Shown one piece after another: positions 16,722-25,280 of a stretch of DNA of 37,131 nucleotides; within the stretch, counting starts at the first letter, position 1, and each line of letters opens with the position of its first letter. Under the pieces are notes generated by a model. The model searched no databases and was not told the origin of the DNA. It worked only from the letters and a program-made list of their open reading frames with translations. Origin of the DNA: Microseira wollei NIES-4236 (GTDB lineage: Bacteria > Cyanobacteriota > Cyanobacteriia > Cyanobacteriales > Aerosakkonemataceae); the NCBI RefSeq assembly GCF_020521235.1, contig NZ_BLAY01000098.1, forward strand, positions 1 to 37,131, read 5' to 3'. The translations under genes were made by a program, and so were the position numbers.

Positions 16722-17348
16722 ATGATGTTTTCTTTGCAACCCTTTCCTTCTAACAAACCGCTGCCGAATTTAAGCATTGCAGGCGATATTGCTCGAAATA
16801 GTAATAAAATTGTCATCCGTTATGAGGTTACAGGTGATTTAAAAGAAATTGCGAGAGCTTCGCCTGCCGTGAGGCGTATCGCTCCCCCTGCCAATAGACC
16901 TCTCCAAAAAACAAACTCTATGACAGGCGAGACGCCTATCCCACAAGAGTTAGTGGAGCAGTCTAATACACCCGCACGCCAGCACCAATTGTGGGAAGAA
17001 ACCTGTTTTGAGTTCTTCCTTGGTATTAAGAATTCCCCACAATATTGGGAATTCAACCTTTCCCCTGCCGCACAGTGGAATGTCTATCGTTTTGATGGAT
17101 ATCGTCAAGGAATGCAAGAGGAATTAGCTTTTAGTACACTACCATTTAGGGTTGATAATCAAGCAGACAGTTTGACGCTTTGTATAGATGTTGATTTGGA
17201 TAAAATTGTGGCAGAAGAACAATTACTGGATGTGGCAATTACTACAGTAATTAAACATAAAAATGGTGAGATTACTTACTGGGCGTTGACGCATCGAGGA
17301 ACTGAGGCAGACTTTCATTTGCGGGAAAGTTTTATCATTGAGTTGTGA
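16722..17348 (+). CDS. DOMON-like domain protein
   Basis: A 208-residue protein whose core (YEVTGDLKEI ... LWEETCFEFFLGIKNSPQYW, EFNLSPAAQWNVYRFDGYR, and the terminal ITYWALTHRGTEADFHLRES) resembles the DOMON-like carbohydrate- or heme-binding beta-sandwich found in small bacterial proteins. The function is unknown beyond ligand binding by analogy. Residues about 44-83 do not fit the fold and coincide with repeat DNA (16851-16974) read in frame. MM at the start: ATG 16722 or 16725. The gene follows the structured element by 13 bases, so its promoter may lie within that element. Confidence 0.7.
   Translation: MMFSLQPFPSNKPLPNLSIAGDIARNSNKIVIRYEVTGDLKEIARASPAVRRIAPPANRPLQKTNSMTGETPIPQELVEQSNTPARQHQLWEETCFEFFLGIKNSPQYWEFNLSPAAQWNVYRFDGYRQGMQEELAFSTLPFRVDNQADSLTLCIDVDLDKIVAEEQLLDVAITTVIKHKNGEITYWALTHRGTEADFHLRESFIIEL
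16851..16974. repeat. In-frame repeat insertion in the DOMON-like gene
   Basis: The stretch starts GCGAGAGCTTCGCCTGCC and ends with GACAGGCGAGACGCCTATCC and CACAAGAGTTAG. The pieces match interspersed repeats (GCGCAGCGTGCCGTAGGCAT-type and the CCACAAGAGTTA hairpin arm at 64-78). It adds about 40 codons without a stop or frame change. Confidence 0.6.
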
Positions 17349-17377
17349 CGTGCGATCGCATTGCCTAATTTCCTTAG

Positions 17378-17582
17378 TTAATCTACTAGCTCATCTAAAG
17401 AAAGCTTCAACAAGTCACACAAAACTTTCGTTTGTTGTAGATAAAGCTTTGGAACATATCTGCCAGCTTCCCAATTTTTCACAGTAGTTACACCTAGTAA
17501 AACCTAATTTATCGGCGACTTGCTGCTGCGTCAAAGAAAGTGATTGGCGTCGTTGTTTAAGCTTTTCTCCCACACTGCTCAT
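17378..17582 (-). pseudogene. XRE-family HTH regulator, frameshifted (copy 1)
   Basis: From ATG 17582 the frame reads MSSVGEKLKQRRQSLSLTQQ then QVADKLG, a cro/C1-type HTH start. After a net +4-base change near TTAGGTTTTACTAGGTGT the frame is lost. In the other frame the text continues TTVKNWEAGRYVPKLYLQQT and LSLDELVD, stop at 17378. The unbroken ancestor would be 201 bp (66 residues). A paralogue with a different lesion is at 21741-21931. Confidence 0.75.
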
Positions 17583-17699
17583 TAACTGTCTGATTCCCCC
17601 ATTAGTATAATTAAGTTGACTTAACCATAATATTACAGCCAAAGCGCGGCGCGATATGCCTCCGGTACGCTGGCGCGAACGCATCGCCCCATAGCCCAC

Positions 17700-17976
17700 A
17701 CCTCACAGCTTGACGCTCGTTACCCTTTACCGCTATCCTCACAGCTGAGGGTTGCTTTGGTTGAACGCAAGCAACTAATGTCGCCCAAAAATTTAGTTTT
17801 GCTACCCAAAGCTGTTACCAGCAGCGATGGATAGCTGACCACCCAAACTGTTTGCGGCAGTCGGGAGGCTAAATGAGGATTTTAACATTCTCAAGAGCCA
17901 CCCTGCTTTAACCTGCGTGCGGGGTGGCTAAATTTTTGGGTTTTGATCGAAACCCAAAAATAAGGAGAAAATATCA
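17700..17976 (+). promoter_or_regulatory. Structured leader of the 17977-18703 gene pair
   Basis: About 275 non-coding bases with several hairpins: GTTGCT...AGCAAC (about 17751-17776), GCCACCC/GGGTGGC (17897-17928) and a perfect 12-bp stem ATTTTTGGGTTT / AAACCCAAAAAT (17932-17961) that ends one base before the AAGGAG ribosome-binding site of the next gene. That last hairpin could gate translation. I do not recognise a known riboswitch. Confidence 0.4.
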
Positions 17977-18216
17977 ATGTTTGGACTATTTGGTAGCGAT
18001 CGCAACGATGACGAGGAGGAAGAAAATACAGAAGCGGAAAACAGACACGCTGTTACCTCTCCTGAAAATTGCGACAAAATGGCTAAAAAGTATGGCTGGG
18101 AACTAGATCGAGTCGAGAAAACAGGGCGCGTTCCGCTTGGCTATGACTGCGTTTTCAAAGGTAAGCAAACCAGTTTTTGGGATATGTGGCAGGATCATCA
18201 AGATGCTGAGGAATAA
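17977..18216 (+). CDS. Small acidic hypothetical protein
   Basis: A 79-residue protein with a Glu/Asp-rich segment (DDEEEENTEAEN, about 11-22), then a more ordered half (MAKKYGWELDRVEKTGRVPLG). It is strongly acidic and soluble, and not recognised. The AAGGAG at 17962-17967 and a stop codon two bases before the next ATG indicate it is translated with its downstream neighbour. It could be an inhibitor or an antitoxin-like partner, but nothing shows it. Confidence 0.6.
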   Translation: MFGLFGSDRNDDEEEENTEAENRHAVTSPENCDKMAKKYGWELDRVEKTGRVPLGYDCVFKGKQTSFWDMWQDHQDAEE

Positions 18217-18217
18217 T

Positions 18218-18703
18218 ATGGAAGACCAAGAAATATATGACGCACTTGCCAACAAATCAACTCTGGTCATTTATATGATTCAGTCAGGCGAAAAGTGGGT
18301 GGAAATTAACAGCGATGAATTGGCAATTGGAAATCAAATGGTGAGGAACCTGCGGGTATCTTATGACCATCGCCCAATCCACAAGCGCCAAATCAAAATA
18401 GGAGAGCGCCTCACCTATCATGTCAGACAAGAAGGTAGCCCTTGGAATACTTATAAAGTTGTTCCTTCTGAATGGGCGATCGCCAGGGTTACTCATTACG
18501 AACCTTGCGACTTAGAGGAATTACCAGAGTTTCGAGGAATTACAATCGCCTATTGCGTTCGCCAACCTCTATCCCCAGAAGAAATTGATGCAATGTCCTA
18601 CGAAATCGTTTCTAAAGTATCGGTTGACTCGTTTGGAGGTGATGAGGAAGCTTATCAAAAGTTTCTCACCAGCGAGCAATCGAAAGGGTATGTACGGGGT
18701 TAG
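18218..18703 (+). CDS. Hypothetical protein
   Basis: A 161-residue protein from ATG 18218, which follows the stop of the upstream gene after one base, with TGAGGA as a ribosome-binding site inside that gene. It has no transmembrane segment or motif I can name (ERLTYHVRQEGSPWNTYKVV; LPEFRGITIAYCVRQPLSPE). An upstream in-frame start (TTG 18137) would overlap the neighbour by 80 bases and is less likely. The coupled layout suggests that the two products act together. Confidence 0.6.
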   Translation: MEDQEIYDALANKSTLVIYMIQSGEKWVEINSDELAIGNQMVRNLRVSYDHRPIHKRQIKIGERLTYHVRQEGSPWNTYKVVPSEWAIARVTHYEPCDLEELPEFRGITIAYCVRQPLSPEEIDAMSYEIVSKVSVDSFGGDEEAYQKFLTSEQSKGYVRG

Positions 18704-18788
18704 TCTGTGATGTTGAAGCGATCGCACTGCTGAGATATTCTCCCAAGTGCGATCGCGCAGCGTGTGCGTAGCACGTATCGCTGATGCT

Positions 18789-18822
18789 AGAAACCCGGTT
18801 TCTCGCTCGAAACCGGGTTTCT
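18789..18822. repeat. Back-to-back AAACCCGGTTTC palindromes
   Basis: AGAAACCCGGTTTCT (18789-18803) and GAAACCGGGTTTCT (18809-18822) lie five bases apart in inverted orientation. They are surrounded by HIP1 sites and a GCGCAGCGTG...GCACGTATCGC repeat. The intergenic stretch 18704-18966 otherwise holds nothing to name. Confidence 0.7.
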
Positions 18823-18966
18823 GAGTGTCTGGAAAAAAGCGAACGCACTCCAAAATTGTAGACAAACAAAGATGCGATCGCATTTCACAAATACAATAGC
18901 GCTCGCTACCTTTTCAGCATGAAAAATATTGACTAGGAAAAGAAGTTCAGCCTTTTAATGCTTTGA

Positions 18967-20802
18967 TTAGCCTAGTTTCAAATACCAGGTGTCACCAAAA
19001 ACTTCTGCACAATATGACCAAGACCAGAAGTTATCGTTTCCAATTCCCGATTCGTCCTGACCTTGCTGTGTATTGACAGAACCACGACTTGTAGTATTGA
19101 GACTACCAGAGTAATTAAATCTCTGGTAATCATTGAAACCACTATCTAGAGCTTTTCCGTAAGGATCGTCCACAATAATTCCACCACGATTCCAATCAAT
19201 ATCAATCACCTTTACAATATGCCCTGGATTAGTTGTGTAGACACCAGCCATAATGGTTTTGCCTTCGTTCAGTGCGGATTCCCAGTTGTTTTTGGCGAAG
19301 TTTTTAAAGAAGGCCAGATCCGTTGATGAAAACCCAGGCATATACTGCTTTCCAGAGGAACCAACACCAAAGTTTGTTGCCAACTTAGAAAGGTTATCCC
19401 ACCAGTAACGGGCATTACCTCCGTAGTTAGGGTATGTTGATGGATTGGCTTGAAGAATGTTGTCAAGCACATCTTCAAACTGGCGATTTGGTTGGGGATT
19501 CTTGACACCAAGATAAGTTAGACAGCTGGCAAGTGTAGTCACATTGCACATATAATCAGCAACAGCTCTGTATTCATTATCCCGCTGGTTAAAGTAAGGA
19601 ACCTTGTACTGTAGGGTGTCATACCACCGACTACGATCCGATTGAGGTAGTTGAACAACAAGCTGCCTGTATTCTCGAATTTCGTCGATTGTCAGAGATG
19701 ATGGTTTATTGGCTAACTGACTGAGTCTTCCATCTGGTCCTTGTGAGAAGTTAATAATAAATTTTTCCCAAGGCCCAATTGCATTGCGATTAGCATTAAC
19801 ATTTGCGCCACCACCTCCTTCAGCAACCACATATTGTCCATTCTTAGCGCGAAGTGCCAAGGAGTCTCCACTACGAATTTGTCCACTGCCGTTGACTTTT
19901 ATTACTTGAAATTCTTCCCAAGGACCAGCAGCTCTCCGATTGGCATTCACAACTCCTCCACCACTGCCTTCTGCAACCACATAGCTTCCATTTTGACTGC
20001 GAATATTGACAACATCACCGTTATTCAAGGAGCCACCATTCAAATCAATAAGTGTGAAATTTTCCCAGGGACCAGCAACGTCACGGTTAGCATTGACTGT
20101 AGATCCGCCACCGCCTTCAGCAACGACGTACTTGTTTTTTTCAAAAGTTTTAAAAGTTACTTGAGGAATGGTAGTTGACTGCTCTATCCAAAAGACTTGC
20201 CCATTTAACTTGAGAACTGCTGAATCATCCTCAGCTTTTAACCCTAGAAGTTCATCCGCACTTATCGTTTGACCTTGAACGAGTCTGGCAAAAATATCTC
20301 CCTCATCTCCCGCTGCATCCGAGGTATTTATCTTTGAGTCGATGTAATGCCCAATCTCTTCCAACACCACACTCGTAATTGCCCCTGGATTACCTGCATT
20401 TTGGGCAATGAATTCCTCGGATAAATAAACCGTATTCGTCAAACTAGCGAAAGCACCATTCGCCCCATTTATCGCCGCAGATGGCAGAATCTCAATCCCT
20501 GGCAGCGCGCTAAAATTACCCCCACCAAACTCTTGAACTAACTTACTAGCAACCTCGCCATTCCAATTATTGCCAAAAGCCAGATTCATCTTGTTGATAA
20601 AATCTGCATCGGTCGCCAATCCCTTGAGATAACCGTAAGCGGATTGCAGCGCTAACTCTACAATTGGGTTAGCTAATTCATTCGATAAAACCTGCCCCGT
20701 TAGGGAATCTACAGATGATTTTTCAGCTACATCACCGCTGTTGTTATTGCCTAAATTTAAACTGACAGCGCTTGCAGATACCAACGATAAATTCGGTGGC
20801 AA
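18967..20802 (-). CDS. Probable exported C39-like peptidase with three fascin-like repeats (5' end frameshifted)
   Basis: The open frame gives 611 residues from TTG 20802. Layout: an N-terminal module (1-~205) almost identical to that of the 22053 gene and containing VVLEEIGHYIDSKIN, reminiscent of a metallopeptidase-like module of cyanobacterial exported proteins; three repeats (about 217-251, 265-301, 315-350) with the core YVVAEGGGG..VNANR...GPWE.F, like fascin/beta-trefoil units; then a C39-like papain-fold domain with QRDNEYR, Cys419 in MCNVTTLASCL, His528 in NPGHIVKV and VDDPYG. There is no Sec signal peptide; type I export is possible (inference). The true start is probably ATG 20990, reached only if the C7 tract gains one base. 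Confidence 0.75.
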   Translation of the reverse strand: MPPNLSLVSASAVSLNLGNNNSGDVAEKSSVDSLTGQVLSNELANPIVELALQSAYGYLKGLATDADFINKMNLAFGNNWNGEVASKLVQEFGGGNFSALPGIEILPSAAINGANGAFASLTNTVYLSEEFIAQNAGNPGAITSVVLEEIGHYIDSKINTSDAAGDEGDIFARLVQGQTISADELLGLKAEDDSAVLKLNGQVFWIEQSTTIPQVTFKTFEKNKYVVAEGGGGSTVNANRDVAGPWENFTLIDLNGGSLNNGDVVNIRSQNGSYVVAEGSGGGVVNANRRAAGPWEEFQVIKVNGSGQIRSGDSLALRAKNGQYVVAEGGGGANVNANRNAIGPWEKFIINFSQGPDGRLSQLANKPSSLTIDEIREYRQLVVQLPQSDRSRWYDTLQYKVPYFNQRDNEYRAVADYMCNVTTLASCLTYLGVKNPQPNRQFEDVLDNILQANPSTYPNYGGNARYWWDNLSKLATNFGVGSSGKQYMPGFSSTDLAFFKNFAKNNWESALNEGKTIMAGVYTTNPGHIVKVIDIDWNRGGIIVDDPYGKALDSGFNDYQRFNYSGSLNTTSRGSVNTQQGQDESGIGNDNFWSWSYCAEVFGDTWYLKLG

Positions 20803-21440
20803 CAGATTGCTATAACCGCTAAAATCACCGCCGAATGTTAAATTTTTGATTTCAATTTCTGGTTGACTAAATGCATTGTGCGGGGGGGTAGTATATCACT
20901 GGTTGGTTCTAAATTAAAGCCTGAATTCGCAAAACCAGACTTGAATGCGTCCAAACTGTTACTTTGTGCGGGCAGCAGTGAATCTAACATTGGCTTTTCC
21001 TTAACGGCTTTTTTAAGTGTAAAAGTACTTATATGGATTTGTAACGAAGAAATAATAAATTTTACTTACTCTTTAATTTGGGTGTGAAGTAAGTATTTAC
21101 TACAGGGAATTAAAATGGGTATTTGTGAGGAGAAAGAAAGCGCGATCGCCTTTTTACCCAGCACAATCACGCAAAGCCATCTCCTACCAAAGCATATTAG
21201 CAAAAGGCAACTTTTCCCCCGCTAACTCGCTCGGGATAAAAAACTGGTTAAAGATTGGTAAAATCCGTAATCTTATTACCAGCTATATGAAAAACAGTCT
21301 TTGGGTACGGGAAAGTACGCAGAAAGGCAGACCGAGAAGTTACGCAAAGAACCACGCGCGAGTAGGGGCGGGTTTTACCGATAAATAATAGGAAGGAGAC
21401 AATTCAGATAAACCCGCCCCGTAGTGGGTAGGATGCGTTC
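20190..21440 (-). repeat. ~1.25-kb segmental duplication, copy 1
   Basis: The DNA that encodes the shared N-terminal module and about 440 bases upstream of the start (AACTGGTTAAAGATTGGTAA, AAAAACAGTCTTTGGGTA, CACGCGCGAGTAGGGGCGGG) recurs at about 23465-24745. Similarity stops abruptly where the two peptidases diverge and at about 21440. Upstream parts have more differences and small indels. Confidence 0.85.
20803..20990 (-). other. Out-of-frame 5' segment of the C39-like peptidase gene, with a seven-base homopolymer
   Basis: ATG 20990, preceded by AAGGA, reads MLDSLLPAQSNSLDAFKSGF then NLEPTSDI, matching the N terminus of the paralogue (SNSLDASINP ... LEPTSDI). The frame is lost at the G7 tract 20882-20888 (C7 on the coding strand). 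In the shifted frame it continues NAFSQPEIEIKNLTFGGDFS and GYSNLLPPNL into the main ORF. Eight C would restore one continuous frame. Confidence 0.75.
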
Positions 21441-21562
21441 GCGAAGCTAGCCCTTGGCATATCGCGATCGCCTGCTAAGGGTGCGATCGCTTGCTCCGCT
21501 TTGTCGTCAAGCTTTCTATCTCGTTGTGCTAACATTACGGCAAATATACCTGTCTGTATTGA

Positions 21563-21700
21563 ATGCAACTGTATGAAGTTATCTGGAAAGATCAATTTGT
21601 GGAGAAACTTGCGGTTAAGCATAGTGTAACTACTGATGAGGTCGAGTAAGTTTTGTTTTCCAGCCCTCATGTCCGCAAAGCGCATTCTTCACCCATGTCC
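21563..21700 (+). pseudogene. BrnT-like toxin fragment
   Basis: ATG 21563 reads MQLYEVIWKDQFVEKLAVKH then SVTTDEVE, an in-frame TAA at 21647, then VLFSSPHVRKAHSSPM. This matches the start of BrnT-type toxins of the BrnTA family (nuclease fold). The nonsense codon and the missing C-terminal half make it a remnant. No BrnA-like antitoxin follows. Confidence 0.6.
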
Positions 21701-21740
21701 CAGTTGCGATCGCCTACCACGATTGCCTAATGCGCGTTAG

Positions 21741-21931
21741 TTAATCTACCAGATCGTTTAAGGAAAGCTTCAGGAGGTCACACAACGTTCTAGATAGAGC
21801 TTTGGAATATATCTGCCAGCTTCCCAATTTTTCACAGTAGTTACAGTCACACCTAATTGATCGGCGACTTGCTGCTGCGTCAAAGAAAGCGCTTCCCGTC
21901 GTTGTTTGAGCTTTTCCCCCACATTAGTCAT
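21741..21931 (-). pseudogene. XRE-family HTH regulator, frameshifted (copy 2)
   Basis: ATG 21931 reads MTNVGEKLKQRREALSLTQQ, QVADQLGVTVTTVKNWEAGR, YIPKLYL, and then a 10-base deletion relative to copy 1 shifts the frame before the shared ending (L-x-DLVD, stop at 21741). The lesion differs from that of copy 1, so both decayed independently after duplication. 191 bp against an inferred 201-bp ancestor. Confidence 0.75.
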
Positions 21932-22052
21932 TCACTGTCTGATGCCAAAATTAATAGCGATCGCATACCCAACTAAGACAACAAGCGCTCGCACTATCAC
22001 AAAGGAAAGTGCGAGCGCGCTCCTCAAGTAAGCAGATCTAAAACTTACTCAC

Positions 22053-24269
22053 CTATGCTGTTCCCCACCAGGAAAGGAACTCATCCCAAGTTGTATCGGC
22101 GGCAAAAGATGGACTCCAGTTATTGTAATTAGCAGTGGGTGCATTACCGCGTTGCTGGAAGTTAATTGATAAACCAGTACCCCGTCCATTAATTGAAGAG
22201 TAATTGCCAAGTATTGCACTATTGTAGGCGTTGAGAGCCGTTTGAGCCGCAGTGCGGATGCTTGCTGTTATGCCTATGTCGTTGGCAACTCTTGACAGCA
22301 GGGTGCCTAAATCCCGGTAGCCAGGAAAATCTCCATCACCGAAAGTACTGGAATTAGCACGATGCGTCTCCAATCGACTGCGATCGTTTAATGTGGAGCT
22401 ATTCATGAAGGTCGTGGCAAATTGACTCAAAGCGTTGGATAAGTTGTTCATGCCTCCTAAATTGATCGCTGATAGGGTTTCCTCAAAGCCGTTCCATCCC
22501 GTATCAGCATAATCCTGACCGTAGCGGTTAACAATCGTAGTACCTAGCTGCGCTGCGGTCATTGTAGAATTAGCAGTCAGAGCGGACAAAATCGTGGTGT
22601 AATTAAAACCTGTTCCGGGTACAAGTTCCTGGGAACCAACAAAGACAGAGGTTTGATTTCTGATTTGATGAGCGAATTCAGTCATTCCCATCAGACAGGA
22701 ATCTGCACCAACCAGGTTGATTCTGTGAGAAAAACCAGATAGAACGCCCCTAAGTTCGCTAGCAGTAATCGAGTCACGAGTCAGGTCGTCATAAGCAATA
22801 CTGCGACCATCTCCGTGCCCCCATAATATCAAGCCGTAGTTATTAGCTTGATAGTTGGTCGTAGCCCAATTGACGAAGTTGCTGAGTGTATTCGGATCGC
22901 CCATATTCGCTTCGCCAATGCTCGTTCCCCAGTTCAAACCGGGCGTACTTCCTGTATTGATAATTCCCCGACGAGTATCTGTCCAGTCACCGAAACGATT
23001 ATCGTACCCAGCAGTGCGATCGAGTTGAACCACAACATTGACGTTATTTCTGGAGCCAACATTTGCCATTTCTAGGAAGTCATCAATGGCAAACTCCTCC
23101 AGGTCGTCGCCTGGCATGTAAACCATAAAAGTCCAGTTTGCCGGAGCCACCGCCACCGGGTTAGCCGTCAACCTGAGACGGTCATTGGTATTCACCCCAC
23201 TCATCGAGTATACCTGTGGAAAGTAAGTCTTGGGATTAATCGAAATTTGAATCAGGTTGCCATTGATGTCGAGTAACTCTAAAATGCCATTGCCACTCAA
23301 ACTATTGAGATTGAGACTGAAGTTACTGTTGTTATTCAGGGTGAAGCGATAGAAGTCGTTGGTATCGGCAGTACCAACAAAGTCGCTGAAAGTTTGAGTG
23401 CCGCTCAGGTTACCGATGTTACGGGCACTACCCAGAGTGCTGTCCATTTCTATCTGAATGGCTTTTTCATTTAACGTGATAGTCGCCGTATCATCCTCAG
23501 CTTTCAACGCTAACAGTTCACCTGCACTTAATGTCTTGCCTTGAACCGTTGCAGCAAAAATTTCTCCTTGCTCTCCCGCTGCATCAGAAACATTCACCTT
23601 TGAGTCTATATAATGCCCAATTTCTTCCAGAATCACCCTCGTAATTGCTTGTGGATTCCCTGCATTTTGGGCAATGAATTCCTGGGATAAATAAACCGTA
23701 TTCGTCAAACTAGCAAAAGCGCCATTCGCTCCATTTATCGCCGCAGATGGCAGAATCTCAATTCCTGGCAGCGCCGTTAAATTTCCCCCACCAAAGTCTT
23801 GAACTAACTTACTAGCAACCTCGCCGTTCCAATTATTGCCAAAAGCCAGATTCATCTTGTTGCTGAAATCTGCATCATTCGCCAATCCCTTGAGATAACC
23901 GTAAGCGGATTGCAGCGCTAACTCTACAATTGCGTTAGCTAATTCATTCGATAAAACCTGCCCCGTTAGGGAATCTACAGATGATTTTTCAGCTACATCA
24001 CCGCTGTTGTTATTGCCTAAATTTAAACTGACAGTGCTGGCAGATCCCAACGATAAATTCGGTGGCAACAGATTGCTATAACTGCTAAAATCACCGCTGA
24101 ATGTTAAATTTTTACTGGCATTTTCTGCTTGAATAAATGCCCTATTTTTCAGGGGGATGTGGTAGATATCGCTGGTTGGTTCTAAATTCAAGCCATAGGC
24201 GAAGGACGGATTGATAGATGCATCCAAACTGTTACTTTTATCGGGCATCATTGAGTCAAACATTGCCAT
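22053..24269 (-). CDS. Clostripain-family (C11) cysteine peptidase with shared N-terminal module
   Basis: 738 residues from ATG 24269 (TTG 24275 and ATG 24263 are alternatives; the last aligns with the paralogue's start). Order: variable N terminus (1-70), the module shared with the 18967 gene (70-270, containing VILEEIGHYIDSKVN), a pre-peptidase C-terminal-like beta domain (about 288-370, FSDFVGTADTNDFYRFTLNN), then a C11 domain: NWTFMVYMPGDDLEEFAIDD, catalytic His about 485 in LILWGHGDGR and Cys about 525 in VGADSCLMGMTEF. C11 enzymes cleave after Arg or Lys. There is no Sec signal peptide; export by a type I route is inferred. AAGG is weak upstream. Function: probably an extracellular protease. 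Confidence 0.82.
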   Translation of the reverse strand: MAMFDSMMPDKSNSLDASINPSFAYGLNLEPTSDIYHIPLKNRAFIQAENASKNLTFSGDFSSYSNLLPPNLSLGSASTVSLNLGNNNSGDVAEKSSVDSLTGQVLSNELANAIVELALQSAYGYLKGLANDADFSNKMNLAFGNNWNGEVASKLVQDFGGGNLTALPGIEILPSAAINGANGAFASLTNTVYLSQEFIAQNAGNPQAITRVILEEIGHYIDSKVNVSDAAGEQGEIFAATVQGKTLSAGELLALKAEDDTATITLNEKAIQIEMDSTLGSARNIGNLSGTQTFSDFVGTADTNDFYRFTLNNNSNFSLNLNSLSGNGILELLDINGNLIQISINPKTYFPQVYSMSGVNTNDRLRLTANPVAVAPANWTFMVYMPGDDLEEFAIDDFLEMANVGSRNNVNVVVQLDRTAGYDNRFGDWTDTRRGIINTGSTPGLNWGTSIGEANMGDPNTLSNFVNWATTNYQANNYGLILWGHGDGRSIAYDDLTRDSITASELRGVLSGFSHRINLVGADSCLMGMTEFAHQIRNQTSVFVGSQELVPGTGFNYTTILSALTANSTMTAAQLGTTIVNRYGQDYADTGWNGFEETLSAINLGGMNNLSNALSQFATTFMNSSTLNDRSRLETHRANSSTFGDGDFPGYRDLGTLLSRVANDIGITASIRTAAQTALNAYNSAILGNYSSINGRGTGLSINFQQRGNAPTANYNNWSPSFAADTTWDEFLSWWGTA

Positions 24270-24745
24270 GTCCAAAAAGCTTTAACTTCACCATAAAAGC
24301 ACCTATATCGATTTGTCATTAGCAAATAATAAACTTTACTTGATATTTAAACTTCTAAAAAAAATAAGTATTTAACGATCTGAATTAAACTGCGTATTTC
24401 TGAGGATAAATAAGGCGCGATCGCGTAGGGTGCCGTAGGCATATAGCATTTGTAAACAGCACCCTCACGCAAAGCGAGCGCATCCCAAATCGTATCAACA
24501 GAAGGCAACTTTTCCCCCGCTAACTCGCTCGCTATAAAAAACTGGTTAAATATTGGTAAAATCAGCAATCTTATTACCAGCTATATGAAAAACAGTCTTT
24601 GGGTAGGAGAAAGTACACAGAAAGGCAGACCGAAAAGTTATGGAAAGAACCACGCGCGAGTAGGGGCGGGTTTTACCGATAAATAATAGGAAGGAGACAA
24701 TTGAGATCAACCCACCCCCTAGTGGGTAGGATGCGCTCGCGCTCG
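23465..24745 (-). repeat. ~1.25-kb segmental duplication, copy 2
   Basis: Partner of 20190-21440 (see there). It includes the shared N-terminal module and the non-coding leader up to the GTAGGGGCGGGTTTTACC ... CCCACCCCCTAGTGGGTAGG palindrome. The leader 24276-24816 has no other gene. It also holds a GCGATCGCGTAGGGTGCCG repeat not present in copy 1. Confidence 0.85.
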
Positions 24746-24816
24746 CACCGAAAACAAGCGCTCGCGGGGTAGTTGCACGATAACATGGAAGTAATTCACA
24801 AGATACAGACTTACCT

Positions 24817-25038
24817 ATGCCAACTCTTCTAGACATCGAAGCTGCTATCAAACAGTTACCAGAAAGCGATGTTCGTCAACTTGCGGCATGGCTTCAGGAC
24901 TATTTAAATGATATGTGGGAGCGGCAAATTGAAGCGGATTTAGCATTGGGTAAATTGGATAACCTGATAGCCAAAGCAGAAGCAGACATAGCCGCCGCTC
25001 AAGTGAGGGATCTCAATGAAGTCCTTGACAACACCTGA
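24817..25038 (+). CDS. Type II antitoxin (RelE-partner)
   Basis: A 73-residue, helix-rich acidic protein (MPTLLDIEAAIKQLPESDVR; KLDNLIAKAEADIAAAQ) of the kind found upstream of RelE/ParE toxins in cyanobacteria. Its end overlaps the toxin start by 23 bases, which indicates translational coupling. The weak promoter region is repeat DNA. It is expected to bind and inhibit the toxin and to autoregulate. Confidence 0.75.
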   Translation: MPTLLDIEAAIKQLPESDVRQLAAWLQDYLNDMWERQIEADLALGKLDNLIAKAEADIAAAQVRDLNEVLDNT

Positions 25039-25273
25039 CTTTTGGAAAGCTTATGCTGGATTACCTCAAGATGTAAAAGAGCAAGCTAAAAAAGCCTACC
25101 AACTATGGCAACATAACCAATCGCATCCCTCTCTACACTTTAAGAAGGTAGGTAAAAATCTTTGGTCTGCTCGTATAACTGGTGACTACCGAGCATTAGC
25201 TTTGAAAAAGGGTGACGATTATTACTGGTTTTGGATTGGTACTCATGATGAATATGATGCTCTTCTAAGTTAA
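25016..25273 (+). CDS. RelE/ParE-superfamily toxin
   Basis: 85 residues with the compact RelE fold pattern: FWKAYAGLPQDVKEQAKKAY, LHFKKVGKNLWSARITGDYR, ALALKKGDDYYWFWIGTHDE, YDALL. The Lys/Arg-rich second half and HDEYD ending match the RelE/HigB-like mRNA-interferase or ParE-like group common in cyanobacteria. It would cleave ribosome-bound mRNA or poison gyrase; which one cannot be told. Overlaps the antitoxin gene. Confidence 0.82.
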   Translation: MKSLTTPDFWKAYAGLPQDVKEQAKKAYQLWQHNQSHPSLHFKKVGKNLWSARITGDYRALALKKGDDYYWFWIGTHDEYDALLS

Positions 25274-25280
25274 CAGGAGA

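Noticed and set aside
21404-21685. Minus-strand 93-codon frame
   Set aside because: It crosses GC-rich repeat DNA and is antisense to the BrnT-like fragment, which explains the region better.
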